Below, piece after piece: positions 1-8,880 of a stretch of 64,000 nucleotides of DNA. The notes below the pieces were generated by a model, which searched no databases, was not told where the DNA came from, and was given only the letters and a program-made list of their open reading frames with translations. A program made the position numbers and the translations under genes. The DNA is from Hallerella succinigenes (GTDB lineage Bacteria > Fibrobacterota > Fibrobacteria > Fibrobacterales > Fibrobacteraceae), in assembly GCF_002797675.1 (NCBI RefSeq), contig NZ_PGEX01000001.1:2356001-2420000 (forward strand), written 5' to 3'. Numbering within the stretch: position 1 is the stretch's first letter; each line of letters begins with the position of its first letter.

Positions 1-1
1 C

Positions 2-658
2 AAGGACGATCGCGATCCGGGCTTTACCGAAAAGCCAATCCTTTGTGCGGTCATCGCCGGCCATTGGAAAATGGAAGCTTTGGACGATAAACCGCGTGAT
101 GTCGAATTCGGCGACATCAAGGGTCTTGCGATTTCCTTCTTCAAACGTCTTGGCCTTCCGGTAGAAGTGCGCTCCGCGGAACAGAAGGAAAAATTCCTCC
201 ACCCGGGCAAGCAGGCTGTGATCATGAGCGGGAGTACGGTCTTCGGTTCCATCGGCATGGTGCATCCGGCTGTGTTGAAGGCTTTTGACATCAGCTATGC
301 GACGGCTCTTTTTGAAGTCGATCTGGAAAAGGTTTTGAAGGCTCAGGAAAAGAAGGTTGTCTTTAAGCCGTTCAGCCGTCAGGTGTTCACGACCCGCGAC
401 ATTTCTATGATCGTGGCGGAACGCATGACGAACGAAGCAATCCTTGAAAAGCTCAATTCCTTCAAGGTGAAGAACCTGGTGAAGGTGGAACTCAAGAGCG
501 TTTATCAGGGTGTCGGAATCCTTCCGGGCCAGAAGAACATGGTTTACTCGTTCACGTACCAGTCCATGACGGAAACTCTGACGGATGAAGTGGTGAACAA
601 GGCTCACGATAAGCTTCGCGAAAAACTTTCTGCCGACAGCGAAATCACTCTCCGTTAA
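2..658 (+). CDS. pheT: Phenylalanyl-tRNA synthetase beta subunit, C-terminal part
   Basis: The frame is open from the window edge, so only the last 218 codons are seen. The beta subunit pairs with PheS to charge tRNA-Phe in the cytoplasm. The visible part begins in the core fold (a block around GHWKMEALDD followed by VEFGDIKGLAISFFKRL, typical of the B-domain end of PheT). It ends in an anticodon-binding FDX-ACB domain of about 95 residues starting near KPFSRQVFTTRDIS. An internal ATG at 71 is not the start, because the family signature continues upstream of it. The gene is followed after 14 bases by dnaX on the same strand. The identification rests on family motifs and is secure; the N-terminus lies outside the window. 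Confidence 0.93.
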   Translation, partial: KDDRDPGFTEKPILCAVIAGHWKMEALDDKPRDVEFGDIKGLAISFFKRLGLPVEVRSAEQKEKFLHPGKQAVIMSGSTVFGSIGMVHPAVLKAFDISYATALFEVDLEKVLKAQEKKVVFKPFSRQVFTTRDISMIVAERMTNEAILEKLNSFKVKNLVKVELKSVYQGVGILPGQKNMVYSFTYQSMTETLTDEVVNKAHDKLREKLSADSEITLR

Positions 659-672
659 AGGGTAAGTCGAGT

Positions 673-2601
673 ATGGCTTATATTGCAATGGCGCGCAAAT
701 GGCGACCGGAGTCGTTCAACGATCTGGTCGGCCAGGAGCATATCGCAAAGACGATTGAAAATGCAATCGTCGGTGGTCGTCTGCATCATGCGTTCCTTTT
801 TACGGGAACCCGTGGTGTCGGTAAAACGACTTCTGCACGTATCTTGGCGAAAACGTTGAACTGCACGGGTGGTGATCCGCTGATCCCGTGTGGAAAGTGC
901 AAGAGCTGTCTCGATATCGCGAGCGGTCATCCGATGGACGTGATTGAAATTGATGCGGCTTCGAATACGGGTGTCGACAATATCCGCGATCTTTTGGAAC
1001 AAACCCAGTATACGCCGATGATCGGCAAGTACAAGGTGTTTGTGATCGACGAAGTCCACATGCTTTCGAAAGGCGCTTTCAACGCGCTTCTCAAAACCTT
1101 GGAAGAACCGCCTCCGCATGTGATTTTCATTTTTGCGACGACCGAAGTCAATAAGGTTCCGCAGACGATTCTTTCGCGAGTACAGCGCTTTGACTTTAAG
1201 CGTCTTACGACAAAGCAAATCACGAGCCGTCTCAAATACATCTGTGATCAGGAATCGATTTCGACCGATGCGGAAGCACTCGGCATGATTGCAGAAAAGG
1301 CGGATGGCTCGATGCGTGACGCTCTCACGTTCTTCGATCAGGCTTACGCTTTTACCGGCAACGATATGAATGCGGACTCCGTCCGTTCCGTTCTCGGTGT
1401 CCCTCCGAACGATCTTTATTTTAGCCTTCTTGAATCCATTGAAAAGCACGATCTCAAGGGTACGTTTGCCGTTGTTGATAAGGCTTCGGAAACGGGTGTG
1501 GAATTTGCACCGCTTCTCGAAGGCTTTGCCAAGTTTGTCCGCAACCGCCTGTATGTGAAGGTGGGCGGAATTTCTGCCGAAGAATTGAACATTTCGGAAG
1601 GTCTTTTTAGCAAGCTCAATTCTTGCGCGCCATCTCTTGGCAACGGTGACCTCTTGCGCATTGCGCGTATCCTCACGGACTTGCAGGGGAACATTCGCCG
1701 CAGCACGAATCCGCGTTTGCTCGTGGAATCCGCTTTCGCTCGAATGGCTTATCTCGACAGGGTCGTAGACTTGAAACGTGCCTTGGCCGCGATTAATGAC
1801 CCTGCTTCCCAGGGTTCAAAAAAAAAATTAACTGAACCGCAGGCTCAGGTGTCGATGGCAGCGTTGACTGCTCCGGCGCCTTCCGATTCGCCTTTTACAA
1901 TTGACTTCGACGGCTTTGACGCTCCGAAGTCTTCTCCTGCCACTTCTTCTGCAAACGATTCGTTTGCGATTCCGACGGCGCCTGAAGCGCCTCCGTCTAT
2001 CGATAGGGGAACTCCCGAAATGGATCCTTCCATGATAATCGATTTTGGCGGTGCGCCTGCTTTTGACGATGACCACGGTTTTGACGAAGGGCCAAGCTTT
2101 GCCGAAGCCGGAGATGATTTGGGCGATGTGCAGGCGATTACGCGCTACGACATTTGCAACGCCTGGCAGAATTTGATCCGCAGCAGTTTCTCTCAGGAAA
2201 TGGGATTCTTTGCGACAAGCCTGAACGGTTCGACTCTTGAACACGGAGACTTCCAGGAAAATCCGTTCCGCTTGAAAGTCGTTTATCCGGCCGCATTTAA
2301 GTGGGGCTTCGATCAGATGATGATGCGTGACGATTACCGCGATCGCTTGTTGAATATTCTGGAAGACCGCTTGCAGACAAAAGTCGCTGTGACCTATGAA
2401 CTGTTGGAGCCGAAACCCGGCGAAGATGTTTCCGGAGTGCCGCTCAGCCCTTGGGAAACGGACTTGCAACATGAACCGGGGCTTGCGGAATTCACCCAGA
2501 GATTTATGGCGGAACTCATTGCGACAAGATCCGTGCCGAAAATGGTCGACGAAGAAAATTCGGACGGCGAACAATGTGCAGTGACTCCGGAACAGGAATA
2601 A
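673..2601 (+). CDS. dnaX: DNA polymerase III subunit gamma/tau
   Basis: Clamp-loader ATPase of the replicative polymerase. At 642 aa it is close to the E. coli tau length. The N-terminal AAA+ domain shows a Walker A motif GTRGVGKT (residues 45-52), a four-Cys zinc module (C64, C73, C76, C79), the block IEIDAASNTGVDNIR, and a Walker B-type VIDEVHMLS. Residues about 390-490 are a low-complexity Pro/Ser/Asp linker, followed by a tau-type C-terminal domain. At the ATPase/linker junction the gene has nine consecutive A in frame (codons 383-385, ten A in all). Both alternative frames stop within three codons after it, which suggests a shorter gamma form of about 385-388 aa as in E. coli and Thermus. 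It precedes a YbaB-family gene, the common dnaX-ybaB pairing. Confidence 0.96.
   Translation: MAYIAMARKWRPESFNDLVGQEHIAKTIENAIVGGRLHHAFLFTGTRGVGKTTSARILAKTLNCTGGDPLIPCGKCKSCLDIASGHPMDVIEIDAASNTGVDNIRDLLEQTQYTPMIGKYKVFVIDEVHMLSKGAFNALLKTLEEPPPHVIFIFATTEVNKVPQTILSRVQRFDFKRLTTKQITSRLKYICDQESISTDAEALGMIAEKADGSMRDALTFFDQAYAFTGNDMNADSVRSVLGVPPNDLYFSLLESIEKHDLKGTFAVVDKASETGVEFAPLLEGFAKFVRNRLYVKVGGISAEELNISEGLFSKLNSCAPSLGNGDLLRIARILTDLQGNIRRSTNPRLLVESAFARMAYLDRVVDLKRALAAINDPASQGSKKKLTEPQAQVSMAALTAPAPSDSPFTIDFDGFDAPKSSPATSSANDSFAIPTAPEAPPSIDRGTPEMDPSMIIDFGGAPAFDDDHGFDEGPSFAEAGDDLGDVQAITRYDICNAWQNLIRSSFSQEMGFFATSLNGSTLEHGDFQENPFRLKVVYPAAFKWGFDQMMMRDDYRDRLLNILEDRLQTKVAVTYELLEPKPGEDVSGVPLSPWETDLQHEPGLAEFTQRFMAELIATRSVPKMVDEENSDGEQCAVTPEQE
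1818..1827 (+). promoter_or_regulatory. Putative slippage/frameshift site in dnaX (A10 run)
   Basis: Ten A in a row, read as the last base of TCA plus AAA AAA AAA, followed by TTA ACT GAA. Gaining one A gives ATT AAC TGA and a stop. Losing one A gives AAT TAA and a stop. The position, just after the ATPase and collar domains, matches where E. coli (ribosomal frameshift) and Thermus (transcriptional slippage) make gamma. The mechanism here is an inference. Confidence 0.6.
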
Positions 2602-2639
2602 AATTGTATTTTAATCCCCAAAAAAAAGAGGAAAGCCCT

Positions 2640-2948
2640 ATGAATATGCAGAAAATGTTGAAGGATTTGCAGAAGATGCAGTCCAAGATGGTCAAGGCCC
2701 AGAACGATCTTCAGGCTCAGAGCTTTGAAGCGGAAGCGGGCGGTGGCATGGTGAAGGTTGTGCTCAACGGTCAGGGCATCATGACTTCGATCAAGATCCA
2801 CCCGGATGCTGTCGACAAGGATGATGTCGAAGCTCTTGAAGATTTGATCATGGCTGCCGTGAATTCGGCAACGAAGAAGAAGGATGACACTTCCAAGGCT
2901 AGCATGGAAGAACTCACCGCCGGTATGCGCATCCCGGGACTCATGTAA
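2640..2948 (+). CDS. YbaB/EbfC-family nucleoid-associated protein
   Basis: A 102-aa protein, the usual family length, beginning MNMQKMLKDLQKMQSKM. YbaB/EbfC proteins form dimers that bind DNA. Family signatures are the amphipathic N-terminal helix, the central GGGMVKVVLNGQG strand pair, and the C-terminal stretch ending EELTAGMRIPGLM. The ATG at 2640 is preceded by GAGGAAAG, a good ribosome-binding site. An earlier in-frame ATG at 2574 lies inside dnaX and is not supported by a family match. The gene probably shares its transcript with dnaX and ends at the hairpin just downstream. Confidence 0.9.
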   Translation: MNMQKMLKDLQKMQSKMVKAQNDLQAQSFEAEAGGGMVKVVLNGQGIMTSIKIHPDAVDKDDVEALEDLIMAAVNSATKKKDDTSKASMEELTAGMRIPGLM

Positions 2949-2972
2949 GCCTTTTTCAAAGAAATGAAAATA

Positions 2973-3000
2973 GACCGCTGGATTCAGCGGTCCTTTTTTT
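2973..3000. terminator. Intrinsic terminator between convergent genes
   Basis: Perfect 8-bp stem GACCGCTG/CAGCGGTC with loop GATT, then C and a run of T. It sits between ybaB (+) and a sugar transferase (-). An AAAA stretch on the other side makes weak bidirectional use possible. Confidence 0.85.
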
Positions 3001-3013
3001 CAAAAAGGAAACT

Positions 3014-4237
3014 TTAGTAAGCTCCGTTGCTCTTGAACACCGCCTTGAAGGTCTTTGCCACGAGCTGCAGGTCAATGCCAAAGTTCGAATGACGCACGTA
3101 CTTGTTGTCAAGGCGCATCTGACCTTCGAACGGAATGTCGCTTCGACCGCTGACCTGCCAGAAACAGGTGAGACCCGGTGTCACGGAAAGGCGCATTTTA
3201 TGCCACGGCAAGTATTCTGCAACTTCCGACGGAAGCGGTGGGCGCGGTCCGACGACCGACATGTCTCCGGCAAGAATGTTGAACAGCTGGGGAAGTTCGT
3301 CTAGGCTGAACTTGCGAAGGATATGGCCCATCGGATAAATGCGCGGATCGTTCTTCATTTTGAAGGTCGGACCGCTGGATTCGTTGAACTTTTGAAGTTC
3401 CTTTTTGCGGGATTCCGCATCGATGTACATACTGCGGAATTTGTACATCGTAAAGAGCTTGCCGTTTTTGCCGACGCGGATTTGCTTAAAGATAACGGGT
3501 CCCTTCGGGTCGCTGAACTTGACGATCAAGGCGCAGGCGATGAGAACCGGGGAAAGCAAAACGATGCCGCAGAAGGACGATACCACGTCGAAGGACCGCT
3601 TGATGAATTCCTTGGCGTAAACGGAAAATTTGTTCGTTTGGGTGAGAATGTCACCGTAGAACAGGCGCTTGAGCGAGAAAAAACCGTTGTTGCGCATATT
3701 GAACTTTTCAATCGCTTCGTCGAATTCCTGATCCCGCTTTTCTTGAAGACCGGTGTAAACGCAGACCTGGAAAATCGGCTGCTTGGTCTTTTTACGCAGA
3801 ATGTCGACGAGACCCGCCTTTTTAATATTGACGAGCATTTTGCGACGCAGGCGTTCCAAAACGCGCAGGTCAGAATCGATCAAGATGACGCCTAAACCGT
3901 CAGGATTGTCTAGATAACCAACGACATCGGTAAATTTGGTTTCGGTCAAGACGGTGAGGACCGCAATTTTCCATGCCCGGACATAAGATGAATCGAACTT
4001 GCTGAATCCGACGATGTCGAACTGGCGGGTAATAATCTTAAAGTAGAGGAATGGATGCTGATTGCGGTTTGTACGCAAAAACTCTTCACGCAGGCGAGCC
4101 TTGAAGAAGTTTGCCGGATAAACCGTATTCCCAATATTTTGCGGGGAAAGAAAATCTCCCAGCGTGGATTGTGTAAAATTGTCGTGCACGTCCCAAATAT
4201 AATTCTGATTTTCTAATTTAAAGGCGAAAAATTTCAT
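3014..4237 (-). CDS. Polyprenyl-phosphate sugar phosphotransferase (bacterial sugar transferase family)
   Basis: A 407-aa protein. The C-terminal half (about residues 200-407) is a WbaP/WcaJ-type catalytic domain that moves a sugar-1-phosphate onto undecaprenyl phosphate to start a surface glycan. It has one hydrophobic segment (SSFCGIVLLSPVLIACALI) and the motifs FKQIRVGKNGKLFTMYKFRS, SLDELPQLFNILAGDMSVVG and TPGLTCFWQVSGR. The N-terminal 200 residues lack the usual membrane bundle. They include a soluble alpha/beta region (around DNPDGLGVILIDSD) faintly like a degenerate GGDEF or response-type fold, which I cannot assign. I chose the ATG at 4237 because the frame further upstream only overlaps hom antisense. 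No clear ribosome-binding site precedes it. It lies only 15 bp from the divergent hom start. Confidence 0.85.
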   Translation of the reverse strand: MKFFAFKLENQNYIWDVHDNFTQSTLGDFLSPQNIGNTVYPANFFKARLREEFLRTNRNQHPFLYFKIITRQFDIVGFSKFDSSYVRAWKIAVLTVLTETKFTDVVGYLDNPDGLGVILIDSDLRVLERLRRKMLVNIKKAGLVDILRKKTKQPIFQVCVYTGLQEKRDQEFDEAIEKFNMRNNGFFSLKRLFYGDILTQTNKFSVYAKEFIKRSFDVVSSFCGIVLLSPVLIACALIVKFSDPKGPVIFKQIRVGKNGKLFTMYKFRSMYIDAESRKKELQKFNESSGPTFKMKNDPRIYPMGHILRKFSLDELPQLFNILAGDMSVVGPRPPLPSEVAEYLPWHKMRLSVTPGLTCFWQVSGRSDIPFEGQMRLDNKYVRHSNFGIDLQLVAKTFKAVFKSNGAY

Positions 4238-4252
4238 CCATTGGAGATAATT

Positions 4253-5542
4253 ATGCGCATTGGACTTATTGGTACCGGCACGATCGGTGGCGGTGTCGTG
4301 GAAATCCTCGAAACCAAGGCTGCTCAGTATCGTGAAAAGTTGGGTATTAACCTTGAACTCGCTTGTATCTGCGCCAAGAGTGACGAAGAAGTCGCTCCGT
4401 ACAAGGCAAAGGGCTACAAGACGACTACCGATGCGATGACGATGATTGCCGATCCGACGATCGACGTGGTCGTGGAACTCGCTGGCGGCTATGAAATGCC
4501 GCGCAAGTGGATTACTACCGCTCTCGAAAATAAGAAGCATATTGTGACTGCAAACAAGGCGATGCTTGCCAAGTATGGTCACGAAGTGTTCCCGCTTGCC
4601 GAAAAGAACAATTGCCACGTTCTGTTCGAAGCCGCCGTGGGCGGTGGCATTCCTATCATCCGTAGCATGCAGGAAGGCTTTGTCGGTAGCGAAGTAGAAC
4701 AGCTCAGCTGCATTATCAACGGTACTTGCAACTACATCCTTTCCCGTATGGGCGAAAGCGGCATGTCTTTTGAAGACGCTTTGAAGGAAGCCCAGCTAAA
4801 CGGTTTTGCAGAACGAAACCCGACGTTCGACATCGAAGGTGTTGACTCCGCTCACAAGACGGCCATTCTTTCGAGCCTCTGCAGCGGTAAGTATGTGGAC
4901 TTTGAAAAGATCCACGTCACCGGTGTTGCGAAGATTACCGCCGAAGACATTTCGAATGCGAAGGAACTCGGCTACAAGATCAAGCTTCTCGGCATCTATC
5001 GCCGTGGCGAAGATGGCGCTGTGGACGCTCGCGTCCATCCGTGCCTCGTTCCGAACGACCATCTGCTCGCTAGCGTGGACGGTGTGATCAACGCCGTGTA
5101 CCTCCACTGCGACAACCTCGGCCAGACCCTCCAGACGGGTGCAGGTGCAGGTCGCCTTCCGACGGCAAGCGCTGTGGTCGCTGACCTCGTTTCCCTTGCC
5201 CGTTCCACGGATACCGGCTCTCGCAAGCCGCTCCCGATGGGCTGGTTCAACAAGGAAAATGCAGCAAAGCTTGTCCCGATTTCGGAAACCTCTTCCCGTT
5301 ACTATCTGCGCTTTACGACGAAGGATTCCTTCGGCGTCCTCGCAAGCATCACGGGCATTTTCAGCCAGAACGAAATCTCGATCGAATCCATCATCCAAAA
5401 GGATGTGAAGGATCCGGGCAAGGTCAGCATTGTCGTCATTTCCGAATGCACAAAGGAAAGCAAGATGCTCACGGCACTCGAAGCGATAGACTCTCTCTCT
5501 TCTGTTTCAGAAAAGAGCCAGATGATCCGCTTCCTCAAGTAA
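4253..5542 (+). CDS. hom: Homoserine dehydrogenase
   Basis: A 429-aa enzyme that reduces aspartate semialdehyde to homoserine in Thr/Met synthesis. The N-terminal NAD(P) fold shows IGLIGTGTIGGGVVE. The catalytic region has TANKAMLAKYG, FEAAVGGGIPI and the IINGTCNYILS block. The C-terminal ACT regulatory domain starts near YYLRFTTKDSFGVLASI, suggesting feedback control, probably by threonine. The ATG at 4253 is preceded by GGAGA. A TTG twelve bases earlier is in frame but would place the start on the ribosome-binding site. It is separated by 10 bases from the next sugar-transferase gene. Confidence 0.96.
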   Translation: MRIGLIGTGTIGGGVVEILETKAAQYREKLGINLELACICAKSDEEVAPYKAKGYKTTTDAMTMIADPTIDVVVELAGGYEMPRKWITTALENKKHIVTANKAMLAKYGHEVFPLAEKNNCHVLFEAAVGGGIPIIRSMQEGFVGSEVEQLSCIINGTCNYILSRMGESGMSFEDALKEAQLNGFAERNPTFDIEGVDSAHKTAILSSLCSGKYVDFEKIHVTGVAKITAEDISNAKELGYKIKLLGIYRRGEDGAVDARVHPCLVPNDHLLASVDGVINAVYLHCDNLGQTLQTGAGAGRLPTASAVVADLVSLARSTDTGSRKPLPMGWFNKENAAKLVPISETSSRYYLRFTTKDSFGVLASITGIFSQNEISIESIIQKDVKDPGKVSIVVISECTKESKMLTALEAIDSLSSVSEKSQMIRFLK

Positions 5543-5552
5543 GGCGTCACCC

Positions 5553-7004
5553 ATGCTACGAGGAAATAAGCTCGAACTCCTCTTGCATTTGATCGGCGAC
5601 TATTTGGCGGTGATGATTTGTTTTGTCATCGCCTTCTGGGTCCAATTCCATAGCGGTTGGATCTTGGATAAGTTCGATCCGTCCAAAATGATTTCGGAAT
5701 ATACCCGCGCAAGCTTTTTCCTGGGTGCGGGCTGGGTCTTTTTGTTTGCCGTGACGGGACTTTACCGTTCATGGCTTCTGCTCTCTCGAACACTCCAGGT
5801 TCTGCATGTGGCGCGTGCGGTTATTCTTGGGATTGTGGCGATTCTCCTTGGCCTTTTCGGCTCTGAATTTATCGGGCGTTTGGTCGCAGGTCAGCCGCTT
5901 CTCGGGGATTACGTTTACGGCTCGCGCTTCAAGTGGATTCTCCTTTACGGCGCTGGGGTCTTTTTCCTTGTCGCTTCTGTTCGTATGACGATTGCTGGAT
6001 TTTTGCGCGCTCTGCTTCGCAAGGGCTATGGGGCAAACAACTTGCTCGTGCTCGGTGCGACGGAAGCGGGTAAAAAGATCGCTTTGGCTTTTGCCAAGTC
6101 TCCGGAACGTGGGCAGAAGGTCGTCGGATTTTTGGACGAACATTATCAGGTCATGGATCATGAATTCAATGGTTTCCCGGTTCTTGGAAAGTATTCCGAC
6201 TTGGCGAACTTGGTGAAGAAGTACAAAGTCTCGGGCATCGTGATTTCGCACGACAGCTCCTCCTTGCAAGAAATCACCCGCGTACTCACTTGGGTTTGTG
6301 ACCTGCCACTTCACATTTATGTGATTCCAGGACTTTACAACGTCATCAGCGGACATTACAAGACGAACCTCGTGCACGGCTTTGATCTGCAGGAACTTTT
6401 TGCGTTTAACATGCCGCGTTGGGAAGTCCGCGTGAAGCGCTTGATGGATGTGGTTGTCGCTGCAATCCTTTTGCTTTGCACGTTTCCGATTTCCTTGCTT
6501 GCTGCTCTTGCGATTAAGCTCGATTCAAAGGGCCCGATCTTTTATTCTCAAGAACGTGTGGGCCTTTATGGCAAACGTTTTATGGTGCATAAGTTCCGCA
6601 CGATGCGGACGGATGCGGAAAAGAACGGTGCGCAGTGGGCGACGAAGAACGACCCGCGTATTACGCGTGTGGGGCACTTCCTTCGTAAGACCCGTATCGA
6701 TGAACTGCCGCAGCTTTTGTGCGTGTTGCGTGGCGACATGAGCATGGTCGGTCCGCGTCCGGAACGTGCCGTGTTCATTGAAAAGTTGCGCGAACAGATT
6801 CCGTTCTACATTGGACGTTTGAAAATGAAACCGGGACTTACCGGTTGGGCTCAGGTGCGTCATCATTACGACACGAGCCTCGAAGATGTGCAGAAGAAAC
6901 TCGAATACGACATGTACTACTATGAAAACATGTCTCTGCTTCTCGATTTCCAAATTTTATTCAGAACGATTTACGTGGTACTCACGGGGAAGGGGGCACA
7001 GTAG
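5553..7004 (+). CDS. Exopolysaccharide polyprenyl glycosylphosphotransferase (WbaP/CpsE type)
   Basis: A 483-aa membrane protein with the full architecture of the family. It has four or five N-terminal membrane segments (residues about 10-155), a nucleotide-binding-like domain (LLVLGATEAGKKIALAFAKS), one further membrane segment (VVVAAILLLCTFPISLLAAL), then the catalytic domain. That domain carries FYSQERVGLYGKRFMVHKFR, RIDELPQLLCVLRGDMSMVG, PRPE and MKPGLTGWAQVRHH. It starts lipid-linked glycan synthesis at the inner membrane. Unlike the sugar transferase at 3014-4237 it keeps the membrane bundle, so the two flank hom as dissimilar paralogues. It is probably co-transcribed with hom (10-base gap). 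Confidence 0.92.
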   Translation: MLRGNKLELLLHLIGDYLAVMICFVIAFWVQFHSGWILDKFDPSKMISEYTRASFFLGAGWVFLFAVTGLYRSWLLLSRTLQVLHVARAVILGIVAILLGLFGSEFIGRLVAGQPLLGDYVYGSRFKWILLYGAGVFFLVASVRMTIAGFLRALLRKGYGANNLLVLGATEAGKKIALAFAKSPERGQKVVGFLDEHYQVMDHEFNGFPVLGKYSDLANLVKKYKVSGIVISHDSSSLQEITRVLTWVCDLPLHIYVIPGLYNVISGHYKTNLVHGFDLQELFAFNMPRWEVRVKRLMDVVVAAILLLCTFPISLLAALAIKLDSKGPIFYSQERVGLYGKRFMVHKFRTMRTDAEKNGAQWATKNDPRITRVGHFLRKTRIDELPQLLCVLRGDMSMVGPRPERAVFIEKLREQIPFYIGRLKMKPGLTGWAQVRHHYDTSLEDVQKKLEYDMYYYENMSLLLDFQILFRTIYVVLTGKGAQ

Positions 7005-7120
7005 AGATGAGCGAAAAGAAGTCATTTCTGGAAGGAAAAAAGCCATCCCCTTTCTGGACTTGTTTGCAGGGGCCGGTGGAATTATTTCTAGCCCACAACT
7101 CTTAACTCGGAATAAAACTT

Positions 7121-7984
7121 ATGTACGGTGATAATTCGAAACCTGTATTTCCGGTAGAAGACGCTTTGACCATGATTCGCCTCGCTCTCGCAGAAGATGT
7201 GCGCACGGGCGATGTAACGAGTGCATGGACAATTCCGGCGGATCAAAAGCAGCATGCGCGTTTGATTGCAAAAGAAGACGGTGTGTTGGCGGGTCTTCCG
7301 ATTATTGAACTCGTGTTCAAAGAACTCAAGGCGAAAGCCAAGGTGACGCTCCACAAGCAAGATGGCGACGTGGTGAAGAAGGGCGATTTGATCGCTGAAC
7401 TCGACGGCACGACTCATGAACTTTTGACCGGTGAACGCACCCTTTTGAACTTTATTCAGCAGCTTTCGGGCGTTGCCACGGTGGCGCATACCTTCCAGGA
7501 AGCTTTGAAGGGTGGAAAGACCAAGGTCCTCGATACCCGCAAGACCGTTCCGGGATTCCGTACTTTGCAGAAGTATGCCGTGCGCGTCGGCGGCGGTTCG
7601 AACCATCGTATGGGTCTTTTTGACATGGTCCTTGTCAAGGACAATCATATTGCCGCAGCCGGTGGCGTTCTCGAAGCCCTCGCCGTTGTCAAAAAGCACA
7701 ATACCCAGAACCTGATGGTCGAAATGGAAGTGGAAAATTTCGACCAGCTCCGTGCACTTTTGAACAAGGGCGTGGACGTCATCATGCTCGACAACATGAG
7801 CAACGAAACGATGGCAGAAGCTTTAAGGATTATCAAGGAAAGCGGAGACAAGTGCCTTGTGGAAGGTTCGGGCAATATGACGCTTGAACGTGCGAAGGAA
7901 ATTGCGACGCTTGGACTCGACTTCATTTCGGTAGGCGCTTTGACGCATAGCGTAAAGGCTCTCGATATTTCCATGAGAATTTAA
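7121..7984 (+). CDS. nadC: Nicotinate-nucleotide pyrophosphorylase (quinolinate phosphoribosyltransferase)
   Basis: A 287-aa enzyme that makes nicotinate mononucleotide from quinolinate and PRPP in de novo NAD synthesis. Family blocks are RLALAEDVRTGDVTS near the N-terminus, GERTLLNFIQQLSGVAT, DTRKTVPGFRTLQKYAVRVG with catalytic and phosphate-binding Arg/Lys residues, HRMGLFDMVLVKDNHI, and a C-terminal SVGALTHSVKALDISM. The length is normal. The ATG at 7121 has no strong ribosome-binding site; a later ATG at 7172 would remove conserved sequence. It is followed after 6 bases by coaX, forming a small cofactor operon. Confidence 0.95.
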   Translation: MYGDNSKPVFPVEDALTMIRLALAEDVRTGDVTSAWTIPADQKQHARLIAKEDGVLAGLPIIELVFKELKAKAKVTLHKQDGDVVKKGDLIAELDGTTHELLTGERTLLNFIQQLSGVATVAHTFQEALKGGKTKVLDTRKTVPGFRTLQKYAVRVGGGSNHRMGLFDMVLVKDNHIAAAGGVLEALAVVKKHNTQNLMVEMEVENFDQLRALLNKGVDVIMLDNMSNETMAEALRIIKESGDKCLVEGSGNMTLERAKEIATLGLDFISVGALTHSVKALDISMRI

Positions 7985-7990
7985 GGCTCC

Positions 7991-8836
7991 ATGAAGAACG
8001 CGAAGAAGAAGCCTTCGATCCGTAAAAAAGCACCTTATACCTTTGTCGTGGACGTGGGCAATACGCATACCGTCCTCGGTATTTACAAAGGCGAAAAAAT
8101 TGAAGACCATTGGCGCCTGACGACTCGCAAGGAAACGACGAGCGATGAAGTTTTGAACCGTGTTGGCGGCCTGATTCGCTTTTCCAAAATCAAGCTGGAA
8201 GAAATCTCCTTTGTGGGACTTTCGACAGTGGTGCCGGTTTTGGAACGCCCTTGGGTAAAGGCCCTTCAAAAGCTTTTGAAGAAACCTGTCCAGGTGGTGA
8301 ATTCGAACAACTGCCTTGATTGCCCGATTGCGTATTTGAATCCGGCTTCCTTGGGCGCGGATCGTCTTTGCAACATTATTTCGCTGCGTGATCGCGGCTA
8401 TACCGATGCGATTGTCATCGATATGGGGACGGCGACGACATTTGACGTGATGAAGGATGGCGGTTTTGAAGGAGGCTTGATCATTCCGGGCATCAGCGCT
8501 AGCATGGATGTTTTGACGGAAAAGGCGGCTCGTTTGAAGCCGGTGAGTATTGAATGGGCTGATCGCATAGTGGCGAACAATACCGACGATGCGATTCGTG
8601 CGGGTCTTCTTTACGGCTTTATTGCGGAACTCGAATCCTTGGTGCAAAAAATCAAGAATGAACTCGGTAAAAAGAACGTTCCTGTTTTTGCCACGGGAGG
8701 CTGGGGCCGTATGGTTCTCGGTCACAGCGATGTGATTGATACGTATGATCCGTATTTGACAGTCAATGGGGTGCGCCTCGTTGCGATGTATGGAAATAAG
8801 GCCGTCGAAATCGATCGTGACGGCGATGAAGAGTAG
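7991..8836 (+). CDS. coaX: Type III pantothenate kinase
   Basis: A 281-aa ASKHA-fold kinase phosphorylating pantothenate, the first step of coenzyme A synthesis. The phosphate-1 motif is [14 protein letters not shown], the substrate region shows [14 protein letters not shown], the phosphate-2 motif is [14 protein letters not shown], followed by [10 protein letters not shown] Lys-rich N-terminal extension of about 17 residues precedes the first strand and is longer than usual. Another ATG in a better context was not found, so the extension may be real. It lies directly behind nadC. Confidence 0.94.
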   Translation: MKNAKKKPSIRKKAPYTFVVDVGNTHTVLGIYKGEKIEDHWRLTTRKETTSDEVLNRVGGLIRFSKIKLEEISFVGLSTVVPVLERPWVKALQKLLKKPVQVVNSNNCLDCPIAYLNPASLGADRLCNIISLRDRGYTDAIVIDMGTATTFDVMKDGGFEGGLIIPGISASMDVLTEKAARLKPVSIEWADRIVANNTDDAIRAGLLYGFIAELESLVQKIKNELGKKNVPVFATGGWGRMVLGHSDVIDTYDPYLTVNGVRLVAMYGNKAVEIDRDGDEE

Positions 8837-8880
8837 CCTTTTATTTATATATATTCTTCAAAGACATTTCTGGAGTTTAT

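Noticed and set aside
655-1449. Long minus-strand frame opposite dnaX
   Set aside because: It is rich in Arg/His and has no family motifs; it is the shadow of a strongly biased real gene. The same holds for the long frames opposite alaS (19324-21381) and GH5 (59776-61419).
7007-7105. A 32-codon frame after the sugar transferase
   Set aside because: It starts with ATG but has no ribosome-binding site, no family likeness and no sign of selection that I can see.
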